64,000 nucleotides of DNA from Methyloversatilis discipulorum (GCF_000527135.1 NZ_AZUP01000001.1:2728001-2792000), one strand, 5' to 3'; positions 16,807 to 25,386 are shown, counted from the stretch's first letter. Notes: a model not told the origin generated them from the sequence alone. Program-made: numbers and translations.

Positions 16807-17395
16807 AGACCCTCGTCGAAAAACTATTTAGCGCATCCTCTACAGAAGGGATCTTCCTTGAAGACTTGCTTGCAAAACGGCCGCTGTAGAAGGAGAGAAT
16901 ATTCCCAAGCCCCCCTTTCCCACCCAAGTCCTCCAAGGCAGCAAGCGCCTTGCCGACTCCGTTTTCCTCAATCTTGTACACTCTCTCGCCACCTCCATCA
17001 GGAATAAATTCAACCTGTGGTCGAAAGTGATTGTCATGCATCCATGGATCGGCTCGAACACGATCAAGCACAGCATTCGCCCAAGCAGCAGGCGCGAGAT
17101 CAGTAATCCCCTGTCTTGACTGCCAATAGTATTCGGACTTGAACCGTTCGAGCGGGTGTCTGCATATCATAAGCACCAGATCAAACAGTTCGAAATTCAT
17201 GAACCCCGCGAGCACCGAAGCATGTAAATGCTGAGGGGACGACTTCAACATCGAAAGCCTTTCTGCACTCACTCCTCGAATAGACAGATATTCCTTCCAG
17301 CCAAGCCGCCTAGCCCCCGCCTCGACGCTTGATCCTCCTGCCTTCGGAATATGAATGAAAAGGCATGTCTTATCTCTTTTTATGAAAACCGGCAT
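16760..17395 (-). CDS. Sulfotransferase family 2-like protein
   Basis: 211 residues. The 5'-phosphosulfate-binding loop CLFIHIPKAGGSSVEAG lies at residues 11-27, and the 3'-phosphate-binding strand VLMICRHPLERFKSEYYW near residue 80. Both are typical of carbohydrate sulfotransferases that use PAPS, as in bacterial and eukaryotic heparan 2-O and HNK-1 type enzymes. It would sulfate a sugar of the glycan in the cytoplasm before export. It opens the low-G+C block: 209 bp without a gene separate it from pseI, so it may have its own promoter. PAPS-making genes are not in the window. Confidence 0.8.
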   Translation of the reverse strand: MPVFIKRDKTCLFIHIPKAGGSSVEAGARRLGWKEYLSIRGVSAERLSMLKSSPQHLHASVLAGFMNFELFDLVLMICRHPLERFKSEYYWQSRQGITDLAPAAWANAVLDRVRADPWMHDNHFRPQVEFIPDGGGERVYKIEENGVGKALAALEDLGGKGGLGNILSFYSGRFASKSSRKIPSVEDALNSFSTRVYEYYREDYERFGYRR

Positions 17396-17604
17396 CAGAA
17401 TAGTGCCCTAGCGATCTCTAAAGAAAAACGTCTTTGCGGCCTTGGACCGGAAAGCTGCGGGATCTCTTCCGCGCCTACGAAGCGACAGCGAGCGCGAATC
17501 ATTTCACCGATCAGATATCCGCTCTGTGTCCCCAACATCTAACCCGGTCCGACCCTAGCTCGGAACCCGTTATTCGGAACCGAAACAGACGGAAGGAAAT
17601 CAAC

Positions 17605-18660
17605 TCATCCTATCAACAGCCATGAGAGCGGTGTGCCTCGCGCGACCGCGCGATTCACGGCCTTACCCAAGACCTGATCGAGAATTCCGGGAGGAAGTCC
17701 TAGTCCAGGCCGGATCGCACGCACGTTGTCCGGGGTCAGGACGTCGCCCGCCTTCAGGTCTGCGGTGATATAGAGCGAGCGCCTGAACTGCAGCGACTTG
17801 CGCTCGGCTTCGGTCGGCCCGTAACGCACCTCGCCCAGCGCCTGCCAAGCGCGCTCGGTCTCAACTACCAGCTGCGCCATTTCATGCGGTTCCATCGAGA
17901 AAGTGGCGTCCACGCCGCCTTCGCTGCGATCCAGCGTGAAGTGCTTCTCGATCACGGTTGCGCCCAGCGCGACGCTGGCCACCGACACGCCCACACCCAT
18001 GGTGTGATCGGACAGCCCCACCTCGCAGCCGAACATTTCGCGCAGGTGCGGAATGGTGCGGATATGGGTATTGGCCGGCGTGGCCGGATAGGTGCTGGTG
18101 CATTTAAGCAGTACCAGATGACGGCAGCCGACTTCGCGGGCGGCGCGCACGGTCTCGTCCAGTTCGGCCAGCGTGGCCATGCCGGTGGAAATGATGAGCG
18201 GCTTGCCGGTGGCCGCCACGCGACGGATCAGCGGGAGATCTGTATTCTCGAACGAGGCGATCTTGTAGCACGGCACATCCAGCGATTCGAGAAAATCGAC
18301 CGCGCTGTCATCGAACGGCGTGCTGAACGGAATCATGCCCAGAGCTTGCGCGCGCTCGAAGATGGGCGCATGCCACTCCCACGGCGTGTAGGCCTCGCCG
18401 TAGAGCTTGTAGAGCGAGGTACCGGCCCACAGGCTGTTCGGATCGGCGATGTGGAACTCGCGTTCGTCCAGATCCAGCGTCATCGTGTCCGGCGTATAGG
18501 TCTGGATCTTCAGCGCGTGCGCGCCCGACTTTGCCGCGGCTTCGACGATGGCCAGCGCCCGGTCGAGCGACTGGTTGTGATTGCCGGACATTTCGGCGAT
18601 CACGAAAGGGGCGGCGCCGGCGCCTATGGTACGGCCGGCGATTTGGAAGGCATCAGTCAT
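17605..18660 (-). CDS. pseI: Pseudaminic acid synthase PseI
   Basis: 351 residues. It condenses 6-deoxy-AltdiNAc with PEP to pseudaminic acid. The NeuB-type TIM barrel shows FVIAEMSGNHNQSL (EMSGNHNQ is the PseI form of the motif), HALKIQTYTPDTMTL, CYKIASFENTDLPLI, LKCTSTYPA, GLSDHTMG and IEKHFTLDRS. The two metal-binding His (SDH and EKH) and the PEP-binding Lys are intact. A C-terminal SAF/antifreeze-like domain begins around residue 290. It ends the contiguous Pse block. Its start overlaps the PseG fusion gene by 8 bp. Confidence 0.95.
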   Translation of the reverse strand: MTDAFQIAGRTIGAGAAPFVIAEMSGNHNQSLDRALAIVEAAAKSGAHALKIQTYTPDTMTLDLDEREFHIADPNSLWAGTSLYKLYGEAYTPWEWHAPIFERAQALGMIPFSTPFDDSAVDFLESLDVPCYKIASFENTDLPLIRRVAATGKPLIISTGMATLAELDETVRAAREVGCRHLVLLKCTSTYPATPANTHIRTIPHLREMFGCEVGLSDHTMGVGVSVASVALGATVIEKHFTLDRSEGGVDATFSMEPHEMAQLVVETERAWQALGEVRYGPTEAERKSLQFRRSLYITADLKAGDVLTPDNVRAIRPGLGLPPGILDQVLGKAVNRAVARGTPLSWLLIG

Positions 18661-20194
18661 CTGGATGGATTCGCTTGAGAAAGCGCGCGGCGTCCGGGCG
18701 ATAGCCCGCAGACAGGAACATGTGACGGGACGGCGCGTTGTCACCAGCCACTTCGGCGCGAATCTTACACACCCCGGCCGACCGGTCGAGCGCCAGCCAG
18801 CGTTCGGCGGCGGCGAGCAAGTCGCCGCCCGCCCCGGCGGCGTGTTCGCCTGGGGCGAGATAGATTGACACCTCGGCCTCGTCACCGGTCAAGTCGAAAC
18901 GCACCACACCGACCGAAACACCGTTGCGCTCGCCGACCAGCAGCCTTCGGTCGGCGCGCGCCAATGTGTCGGCCAGCCACGCGTCATGCACCGGCCGCGG
19001 AATCGGGTCGCTGTTACGTGACACCTTGCGCACCGTCTCGCAGTTGCGCCACGCGAAGAGAGCATCTGCATCGTCTGCGGAGACGCGACGCAGGGTGACA
19101 CCGGAGCAACCGAGCGCACGGCATACTCTTGCGACACCGGCACCATCGACCGCAGCCGCGCCGACGGCGGACAGCGCGCGCAGCAGATGGGGGCTGTCGC
19201 ACAGCGCAGCGATGTGTCGCACCAGCACCTCGTCGTCGTGACTAACCTGCGATGGTGCATGCAACAGACCCGCATCGGCGGCGGTCGCGACCTGCTCGCG
19301 CTGGTTCTCGGCCAGCGGCCACACTAGCGCCGGCAGCCCGGTGCAGGCTCGTTCCCAGACCGCAGTGCCGCCAGCGCCGATGGCCAGATCGGCCGCCGCC
19401 ATCAGCTCCGCCATACGGCCCGTCTGAACATAACAACTATAGCCTGCCTGCGTGCAGGCCGCCTCGATGCCGGCGCGATGCGGATGTGCGGCACCGATCA
19501 CCACATCCACCTCTACCCGCGCGGGCAGCGCGCGCGGAAGTAGCCCGATCACGCGGCCGGTCTGGTTGGCCGCATCGACTCCACCAAAGAAGACCAGCAA
19601 CCGCCGCACTGAGCCGTCACGTGATCGGCCGCGCACAGCGGCGAACCCCGGACGCAGCAGCGCATAACGCGGACCGAGCAGCTGACGAGTCACTTCGGGC
19701 ACCCGTCGCGCGTACCGGAGCGCCATGTCCGGGTATAGGTTCTGGTCGAGCAGCAGATCGCAGTCGTGATCGCGGTCCGCCAGATCATCGATCACCATGA
19801 TGCGAGGAGCCAACTCACGCAACACGCGCTCGCAGCGCGCATCGAGCGCGTAGTGATCAACTATAAGCCAGTCAAAGCTCCGCACGCCCACCGCAACCCT
19901 GACGTCTGAAACATCCTTTCGCCACCCGGTTCCAAGCCAATCTGCGTGAGCCGTGCGCTCGCCATCGTCATCCGTGATCCGTGGTGAAAGCTCCGGAAGT
20001 CGAATCACTTCATGGCCTTCTCGGGCCAGATGATCAATGAGGTCTCCCGGCTGCTGCCGTGCAATGAATGTGGTCTGTGCTCCGCGTGCTCTCAGCGCAT
20101 CCGCAAGCGCGAGACATCTCATCACGTGCCCCGTCCCAATCAACAAGGATGCATCAGTCCGGAAGGCGACGCTAAAGGAGTCAGCGCTTTTCAA
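18653..20194 (-). CDS. pseG: PseG UDP-sugar hydrolase fused to a GNAT acetyltransferase (PseH-like)
   Basis: 513 residues. Residues 8-345 are PseG, which releases UDP from UDP-6-deoxy-AltdiNAc. It has FRTDASLLIGTGHVMRCLAL with the catalytic His, LLLDQNLY, LVFFGGVDAAN and AIGAGGTAVWERACTGLPAL. Residues 367-513 form a GNAT domain (VTLRRVSADDADALFAWRN, then EVSIYLAPGEHAAGAGGDLL and NAPSRHMFLSAGY). It would supply the PseH step, N-acetylation of the 4-amino sugar. The order of catalysis is PseH before PseG, so the fusion could channel. No ATG or GTG fits; a TTG at 20194, 14 bp inside the methylase gene end, is the best start. Confidence 0.92.
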   Translation of the reverse strand: MKSADSFSVAFRTDASLLIGTGHVMRCLALADALRARGAQTTFIARQQPGDLIDHLAREGHEVIRLPELSPRITDDDGERTAHADWLGTGWRKDVSDVRVAVGVRSFDWLIVDHYALDARCERVLRELAPRIMVIDDLADRDHDCDLLLDQNLYPDMALRYARRVPEVTRQLLGPRYALLRPGFAAVRGRSRDGSVRRLLVFFGGVDAANQTGRVIGLLPRALPARVEVDVVIGAAHPHRAGIEAACTQAGYSCYVQTGRMAELMAAADLAIGAGGTAVWERACTGLPALVWPLAENQREQVATAADAGLLHAPSQVSHDDEVLVRHIAALCDSPHLLRALSAVGAAAVDGAGVARVCRALGCSGVTLRRVSADDADALFAWRNCETVRKVSRNSDPIPRPVHDAWLADTLARADRRLLVGERNGVSVGVVRFDLTGDEAEVSIYLAPGEHAAGAGGDLLAAAERWLALDRSAGVCKIRAEVAGDNAPSRHMFLSAGYRPDAARFLKRIHPDD

Positions 20195-20807
20195 ACAACC
20201 ACCAAGTGATGTCGTCGAACCCGGCCTTGTCATACAGGTGGCCCCAAAGGAACCCATAATCAACAAGCGTCACATCGAAGTTCTCGATGAACAGCTTTCC
20301 GAAATCACGCTTGAAGAGCATGTTCATCTGACCGCGGTACTCAATTGAAACAGGCGTCCTGTTGAAGTACTCGCCCATCAATATGTAGCGTCGGGAGTAA
20401 TGGAACATCCGACGCATGTGATCCAGAAGCTGATCCGGGTTGATGTGAATCAGCACCCCCATGGTGAAGACCAGATCGAACGAAGCTGGCTCGAAACCTG
20501 AATCGAGGATTGCCCCGTTGAATGCATGATCAAATCGATGCCGTGCCGTCACTGAGCTGAATGCCGGCTCGCTGATTTCAATGACGGACGGCGTGGCGTC
20601 CGGCAGAGCGGTCTTGAGCTGATCGACGTTACGACCGATATTGCAGCCGCACTCGAGATAATTGCCGACGTCAGCACTGACCTTCGACAGCATGGTCCGC
20701 CATGCCTGAGCTCCGAGCTCATGGTCGAACGCCTGGTTGTTTCTGATGTAGTCCTCGGCGTATTTGTTCGCCCAGAAATCTTCCTGCTCGGTTTTTGTAC
20801 GGGCCAT
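20181..20807 (-). CDS. Pseudaminic acid biosynthesis-associated methylase
   Basis: 208 residues from the ATG at 20807 with GGAGA 9 bases ahead; it overlaps the pseF stop as TGATG. The N-terminus MARTKTEQEDFWANKYAEDY and the SAM-binding stretch YLECGCNIGRNVDQLK match the family usually annotated as Pse-associated methylase. FDLVFTMGVLIHINPDQLL is motif post-I. The family occurs almost only in Pse loci, but its acceptor is not established. Methylation of a Pse derivative or of its precursor is inferred. G+C is somewhat lower than in flanking genes. Confidence 0.88.
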   Translation of the reverse strand: MARTKTEQEDFWANKYAEDYIRNNQAFDHELGAQAWRTMLSKVSADVGNYLECGCNIGRNVDQLKTALPDATPSVIEISEPAFSSVTARHRFDHAFNGAILDSGFEPASFDLVFTMGVLIHINPDQLLDHMRRMFHYSRRYILMGEYFNRTPVSIEYRGQMNMLFKRDFGKLFIENFDVTLVDYGFLWGHLYDKAGFDDITWWLFEKR

Positions 20808-21493
20808 CACTTAAGTCTCCCCTCCACACCGGAAATCAAATCGAAAACCTTCCTAAAGTCTGCTTCAGTATCGATATCGGAAACCTGATCGTCAGGCACC
20901 ACGGCTCCCCGGAGCCGTGACCCATAGAAAGTCCGGTCAGCAAGAAACGGCTGCCGGCGCCCCCAGTAAAACGTACCGTTGCTCACCACGAGATCAGGCT
21001 GGAACTGCGACTGCACCCCCCTCCACTCCGGCCACATGTAGGTGAGATAACCGGCTTCATCTGCCTTGAGCGCCTGAACCGGCGGATGTTCGTAGCGGGA
21101 GACGCCCATGACGTAATCCGCCTTGGGTTCTGCCTCCAGCAGCGCATGTGAGGCCTGCAGCGTCTCCGGTTTCAGCAACACAGCCGTTGCGTAGATGCAA
21201 CAGAAGACATCGATCGAAGGAAGTGCCTCCAGGGCATGCAGACACACCTGCGCGACGGTCGACCGGTCGCCGGCGATCGAATCCGGACGCTCGATGACCG
21301 CCGCTCCGAACTCCCGTGCGACACGGGCGATATCAGCATCCTCGGTCGATACGCAGACCTGGTCGAACAGCCGGGACGCATGGGCGGTCTCGATCGCATA
21401 CGCCAGCATCGGCTTGCCAGCGAGATCCAGAATGTTTTTTCTGGGCAGGCGCTTCGAGCCACCGCGCGCCGGAATGACCGCTACCGTGGACAT
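20807..21493 (-). CDS. pseF: Pseudaminic acid cytidylyltransferase PseF
   Basis: 228 residues. It activates pseudaminic acid to CMP-Pse. It begins MSTVAVIPARGGSKRLPRKN, the CTP-binding P-loop-like motif of CMP-nonulosonate synthetases. Further motifs are VSTEDADIARVARE, ERPDSIAGDRSTVAQ, CIYATAVLLKPETL (PseF form, in contrast to the YPTAPF of NeuA) and DIDTEADFRKVFDLI near the end. It is the only nonulosonate cytidylyltransferase in the window although there are two NeuB-family synthases. A 5-base gap separates it from the PseA-like gene. Confidence 0.94.
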   Translation of the reverse strand: MSTVAVIPARGGSKRLPRKNILDLAGKPMLAYAIETAHASRLFDQVCVSTEDADIARVAREFGAAVIERPDSIAGDRSTVAQVCLHALEALPSIDVFCCIYATAVLLKPETLQASHALLEAEPKADYVMGVSRYEHPPVQALKADEAGYLTYMWPEWRGVQSQFQPDLVVSNGTFYWGRRQPFLADRTFYGSRLRGAVVPDDQVSDIDTEADFRKVFDLISGVEGRLK

Positions 21494-21498
21494 CGGCG

Positions 21499-22800
21499 TC
21501 AGATCACCCGGAAGGTCAGGCTGGGCTCATCCAGCGCCGGGTCACCGGTCTTTTCCGGCGGGTTGGCCGGGTTGTAGTACATGCGCCGGTTCTCGTCCGA
21601 GAAAGTCCGGTCCGCCTCGGGTGCAGGCGCCACGCGGGCTTTCTCTTCCGCCTCTCCAGCGGGGTGCCGGGAGACGGCGTCGAGAACCTGCCACTCGCCG
21701 GTCTCGCTCTTCTTCCAGATACGCGCGTCGCGCATGGGTTCTACCCAGTCATAGAACTGGCTCTTGGTGATGCCCAGAAAGTCGCAATAGGTCTGGAGGG
21801 TGGAGGGCTCTCTGGCGTCATATCGCTTGACCATCTCGATACCCTCCTCACGGGTCATCCGACCGTGGCGGATTTCCATGCTCCCATCATCGGTTGCGCG
21901 CCCGTACCCGAACTTCAGATACTTGAGAAAGTCGTGAACATCATTGGCGTGGTCTTCGATCTTGCTGTGAAGATTGAAGGAGCGCTCCCGTTCGTATGCG
22001 ATGGGTTCGAACCCCCACTCTTTCATCACGATGTCGGCCTGCGCCTTTGCGTTCCAGTAGATGAAGTTCGAGAGGTAGATGCCGCGCACCTCGACCCGCG
22101 CAATATCTTCGTCAGAGGGGTAGATGTACGGCGCGATATCCTGTTCCGTGATGCCCCCGTGACCCACCAGATCATGCGGTTCATACCCCCGCATGTCGTG
22201 CTCCTTACGGGTCCAGCGCGTGAACTCGACGAAGTCCTCGAGTGACACGATGCCCGTCAGCTCCGCGAATCCGTGTTCACCCCATACGATCAGCGGAATA
22301 TTGCGCTCAACGGCAACCTGGAAAGGGTAAGTCCGGATACCGGCGTGGTAGTGCCAGGTCAGGTCACCGACTTTCTCAAGCATGTAGCGCGAAATGCGGC
22401 GGACTGAATCCAGGCCCGCGGTATAGCGGACGAAATCGCACCCGGACTTCTCGACGAGGTTGTAGAGATTCCGGTTGCCCGCCGGCGTGTTGAAGGCGTG
22501 GTTGAAGGTCACGAGCAGGGGATTCATGCCGTACTTTTCCTTCAGCAACCAGACCTGATAGTGCGAGTCCTTGCCGCCGGAGACGGGAATGATGCAGTCG
22601 TGGCTGTTGCCCCGTTCCCTGGCCATCCGCTTCGCTTCATCGAGAATCCGGACCAGCATGGCCTCGCGTTCGGCCCAGTCGATATCCAGCTGCTTGCTGC
22701 GGCTCTCATGGTAACGACAGCCGCTGCACACACCCTCTTCGTCGAAGATGATGGTCGGGCGTGCATTCTCGGGATACAGACATCGGGCGCAGTATTTCAC
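21499..22800 (-). CDS. pseA: N-acetyl sugar amidotransferase, PseA/WbuX/WbpG family
   Basis: 433 residues from a GTG at 22800 that has GAGAG nearby and gives the family N-terminus MKYCARCLYPENARP. A TTG at 22821 is the alternative. An N-terminal zinc-like cluster of two CxxC pairs precedes the ATP-pyrophosphatase loop CIIPVSGGKDSHYQVWLLK. GEHGFAELTG and the long C-terminal helical part follow. The family turns an N-acetyl group into an acetamidino group using ammonia. Here it follows HisF- and HisH-like genes, as WbpG does in P. aeruginosa, so acetamidino-pseudaminic acid is the likely product. About the last 55 residues are hydrophilic and variable. Confidence 0.9.
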   Translation of the reverse strand: MKYCARCLYPENARPTIIFDEEGVCSGCRYHESRSKQLDIDWAEREAMLVRILDEAKRMARERGNSHDCIIPVSGGKDSHYQVWLLKEKYGMNPLLVTFNHAFNTPAGNRNLYNLVEKSGCDFVRYTAGLDSVRRISRYMLEKVGDLTWHYHAGIRTYPFQVAVERNIPLIVWGEHGFAELTGIVSLEDFVEFTRWTRKEHDMRGYEPHDLVGHGGITEQDIAPYIYPSDEDIARVEVRGIYLSNFIYWNAKAQADIVMKEWGFEPIAYERERSFNLHSKIEDHANDVHDFLKYLKFGYGRATDDGSMEIRHGRMTREEGIEMVKRYDAREPSTLQTYCDFLGITKSQFYDWVEPMRDARIWKKSETGEWQVLDAVSRHPAGEAEEKARVAPAPEADRTFSDENRRMYYNPANPPEKTGDPALDEPSLTFRVI

Positions 22801-22854
22801 GGGCTTTCTCTCAGATTGCAATGTGGGAAGGAGCAGGTACGACCGGCGACGGGA

Positions 22855-23670
22855 TCAGCCCTGTGGGCGGCTGGTCGGGGCAGGCGTCTTTGCCGTCGCC
22901 AGAGACTGGCCCTGCTGCCGGACCGGAACACCTGCCTTGGCGAGGTGGGTTTTGGCTTTACGCGTACTTTGCTCGGTGTAATGGAACAGATTGGCCACGG
23001 CGACGGCCGACGCTCCTGCGTCAATGCCCTCGACCAGGTGATCCCATGTGAATACGCCGCCAAAGGCGATGACCGGCACGGAGACCGCGGCGCAGACCTT
23101 CCTGATGGAGTCGAGGTCATATCCCCGGCGGGCGCCGTCGTGGTCCACCGAATTGAACAGTATCTCTCCGGCGCCGAGCGCTACGGCCCTCTGCGCCCAT
23201 TCTTCGGGCGTCTCGTGGATTACGCGGGAGCCACGGTCAACCGCAACGAAAGGCCGACCCGATTCGTCCCGCTTCACGTCCATCGAGGCGACGATGCACT
23301 GACTGCCGTAGCGCCTCGCCAGGCGCGTCACCAGTTCCGGATCATCCGCGAGCAGGGTATTCACCGTGAGCTTGTCGGCACCACTTCGCAACAGGCGCTG
23401 CGCATATGCCTCGGTCGTGATCCATCCCCCCGCAGTCAGAGGTACGAAGCACTGCCGTGACACCCGCTCGACGATCTGCGCAAACTGATCGACGCTGTCC
23501 GCGTCGCGACTCACGTTGATCATCACGATCTCGTCGACCGCCCATTTGTTGAAAGCTTCCATCGCATGCACCGGATCGTAGTGAATGACGTTCGTATGCT
23601 TGAACCGAACGCTCTGCACCACCTGACCGTCACGCAGGATGAGAACAGCTATCAGGCGCTTTTTCAGCAT
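22855..23670 (-). CDS. hisF: HisF-like cyclase subunit of a sugar amidotransferase system (WbuZ-like)
   Basis: A 271-residue TIM barrel related to imidazole-glycerol-phosphate synthase HisF. It begins MLKKRLIAVLILRDGQVVQS where true HisF has a KRIIPCLDV-type strand. EIVMINVSRDADSV, FVPLTAGGWITTEA, KLTVNTLLADD, ILFNSVDHDGARRGYDL and PVIAFGGVFTWDHLVEG are recognisable. In O-antigen loci these paralogues guide ammonia from HisH to the PseA/WbpG partner and do not make histidine; no other his genes are near. It overlaps the HisH-like gene by 7 bp. The C-terminal 30 residues are a Pro/Ala/Gln-rich extension. Confidence 0.9.
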   Translation of the reverse strand: MLKKRLIAVLILRDGQVVQSVRFKHTNVIHYDPVHAMEAFNKWAVDEIVMINVSRDADSVDQFAQIVERVSRQCFVPLTAGGWITTEAYAQRLLRSGADKLTVNTLLADDPELVTRLARRYGSQCIVASMDVKRDESGRPFVAVDRGSRVIHETPEEWAQRAVALGAGEILFNSVDHDGARRGYDLDSIRKVCAAVSVPVIAFGGVFTWDHLVEGIDAGASAVAVANLFHYTEQSTRKAKTHLAKAGVPVRQQGQSLATAKTPAPTSRPQG

Positions 23671-24287
23671 GCCATCTCCAGATAGTTCTTCAGAATGGCA
23701 AGTCCGAACTCCTGACTTTTTTCCGGATGAAATTGGATGCCACGCAGGTTGTCGCGCTGGATCATCGAATGGAAGCGGACGCCATACTCCGTCGTGGCGA
23801 GAACATCGGCGGGATCACTGCAATGCACGTGGTAGCCGTGTACGAAATACGCATCACTTCCAGAGACCAGCCCGGTGAGCAGTGGATCCTGATGTCCGAA
23901 ATCCACCCCATTCCAACCCATGTGCGGCACCGGCAAGCCTTCGGCGGGCACGAAAGGCCGTACCTCCGCATCAAACCAGCCAAGTCCTTCCCAGTCGCCA
24001 CCCTCCTTCGAGCGTGCACACATCAGCTGCATGCCCAGACAGATGCCGAGAATCTGCGTACCCGACCGCCGGCACTCATTCAATGAATCCGCCAACCCGG
24101 TATTGCGGAGGCAATCAATCGCCTCGCTGAACGCCCCGACGCCGGGCAGGATGATCTTGTCGTACGCAGCCAGCGCTTCAGGCTCGCTGACCACGACGAC
24201 ACGACCACCTACGTGCTCGATGGCGTTTTGCACCGAGCGCAGGTTGCCCATGCCGTAGTCCACGACAGCTGCGGTAGCGGACGTCAT
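23664..24287 (-). CDS. hisH: HisH-like glutamine amidotransferase subunit (WbuY-like)
   Basis: 207 residues. Class I glutaminase: the nucleophile is in ILGICLGMQLMCARS, and the His-Glu pair is in GIQFHPEKSQEFGLAI. VVDYGMGNLRSVQNAIEHVG is the typical HisH start. It would release ammonia from glutamine for the HisF/PseA-like partners encoded next. The ATG at 24287 is chosen because it overlaps the NeuB-paralogue stop (ATGA at 24284-24287) and gives the family N-terminus; an upstream codon at 24305 would only add six residues. Confidence 0.92.
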   Translation of the reverse strand: MTSATAAVVDYGMGNLRSVQNAIEHVGGRVVVVSEPEALAAYDKIILPGVGAFSEAIDCLRNTGLADSLNECRRSGTQILGICLGMQLMCARSKEGGDWEGLGWFDAEVRPFVPAEGLPVPHMGWNGVDFGHQDPLLTGLVSGSDAYFVHGYHVHCSDPADVLATTEYGVRFHSMIQRDNLRGIQFHPEKSQEFGLAILKNYLEMAC

Positions 24288-25366
24288 GCGCCGAGGTCGC
24301 TCCATTCCAACCGCTGCCCCGCCGCCTTGGCACGGACGAGCGGCCTCGAGAGCACCTCGGCCAGGCGGTCGGGAGGAATTCCGGTTCCCGGGCGACGGTA
24401 GTCAATATCCGCTTCGCTTAGCACATGCCCCTCGGGCAGGTCATGCGCAAGATGCAGGCTGCGCCTGATCGCATCGCGCTTGCGTTTCTCCACATCGGAC
24501 AGAATGCGACGCGTGCTTCCAAGAGCCACCTCAATCTCCCGCACGATCTCTACGAAACGCCCCATGTCCTGCGGCTCCAGCGACATGATGTGCTCGACTG
24601 ACCGCGTGGTCCGGTCTTCGGTAATGGTCTTCTCGAGCATGTCGGCGCCTATGGTGAGCGCCGCAATGTCCATATCCCAACCGGGGCTGTGATCCGAGAA
24701 GGCAACCGGACAGCCGAAAAGCCGCTTGATCGTCGGGATGGTGCGCAGATTGATGCTCTCGACCCGTGCAGGATAGCCCGACGGACAGTGATGAATGACG
24801 ATCTGGTCATTGCCCTCCGCCCGGATCGCATCAACCGCGATCTCAATTTCTCCGAGCGACGCCATCCCTGTATCCAGCTGGATGCACAGACCCGTGCGTG
24901 CCGCATAACGGATGAAGGGCAGATGATTCACGTCTGCCGAGGCGATCTTGATCGACTGACACCCGATCTCCACCAGGAAATCGACATCATCGTAGAAGCA
25001 TGCGGTGGCGAAGAACGCGAGCCCCAGTTCGTCACAGTGCAGCTTCAGGGCGCGCCACTCGTCGCGACTCAGCGCCCGGCGCATGAGGATATCGCGCAGC
25101 GGTTCGGTGACCGTCTCGGTCGCACCGCTGACGCGATCGGTCAGCACATCGTAAGTGAACGGCAGCGACGGATCCGCCACCAGTCGCATGGGGTCGAAGA
25201 CCTGAAACTTGATGGCGTTGCCGCCAGCGGCCTTGGCATGGCGTGCCAGCCGCTTCGCCGACTCGAGACCCTGATGCGTAGGACCTGCTTCAAAGGTCAC
25301 GAAGCAGGGCTCGTCACCGCCGATGCCCATGCCGTTGATCTCTACGCGGGTAGCGCGTTCTTCCAT
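24284..25366 (-). CDS. Divergent NeuB-family synthase paralogue (metal ligand His replaced)
   Basis: 360 residues from ATG 25366, which has GAGAGGA 8 bases upstream. It has the NeuB barrel and C-terminal SAF domain but with altered signatures: FEAGPTHQGLESAK (residues 25-38) for AEAGxNHNG, NAIKFQVFDP (Lys53 kept), IKIASADVNHLP, HHCPSGYPA, and FSDHSPGWD (His226 kept). At the second metal site MLEKTITEDRT has Thr247 where PseI and NeuB have a His (EKHFT). It may use a different substrate or metal geometry, or be non-catalytic. It lies between pseC and hisH, so a link to the acetamidino branch is possible. It is not a truncated gene. Confidence 0.85.
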   Translation of the reverse strand: MEERATRVEINGMGIGGDEPCFVTFEAGPTHQGLESAKRLARHAKAAGGNAIKFQVFDPMRLVADPSLPFTYDVLTDRVSGATETVTEPLRDILMRRALSRDEWRALKLHCDELGLAFFATACFYDDVDFLVEIGCQSIKIASADVNHLPFIRYAARTGLCIQLDTGMASLGEIEIAVDAIRAEGNDQIVIHHCPSGYPARVESINLRTIPTIKRLFGCPVAFSDHSPGWDMDIAALTIGADMLEKTITEDRTTRSVEHIMSLEPQDMGRFVEIVREIEVALGSTRRILSDVEKRKRDAIRRSLHLAHDLPEGHVLSEADIDYRRPGTGIPPDRLAEVLSRPLVRAKAAGQRLEWSDLGA

Positions 25367-25386
25367 GGTGGTGAATCCTCTCTGTA

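Noticed and set aside
17396..17604. Attachment site or insertion scar at the low-G+C block edge
   Set aside because: A short direct repeat TCGGAACC occurs twice about 17553-17582, but there is no integrase, no matching copy at the other edge that I could see, and no tRNA gene.
22855..24287. Part of a histidine biosynthesis operon
   Set aside because: HisF- and HisH-like genes are present, but no other his gene is near; their motifs are diverged and they sit between a NeuB paralogue and a PseA-like gene, as in sugar amidotransferase loci.
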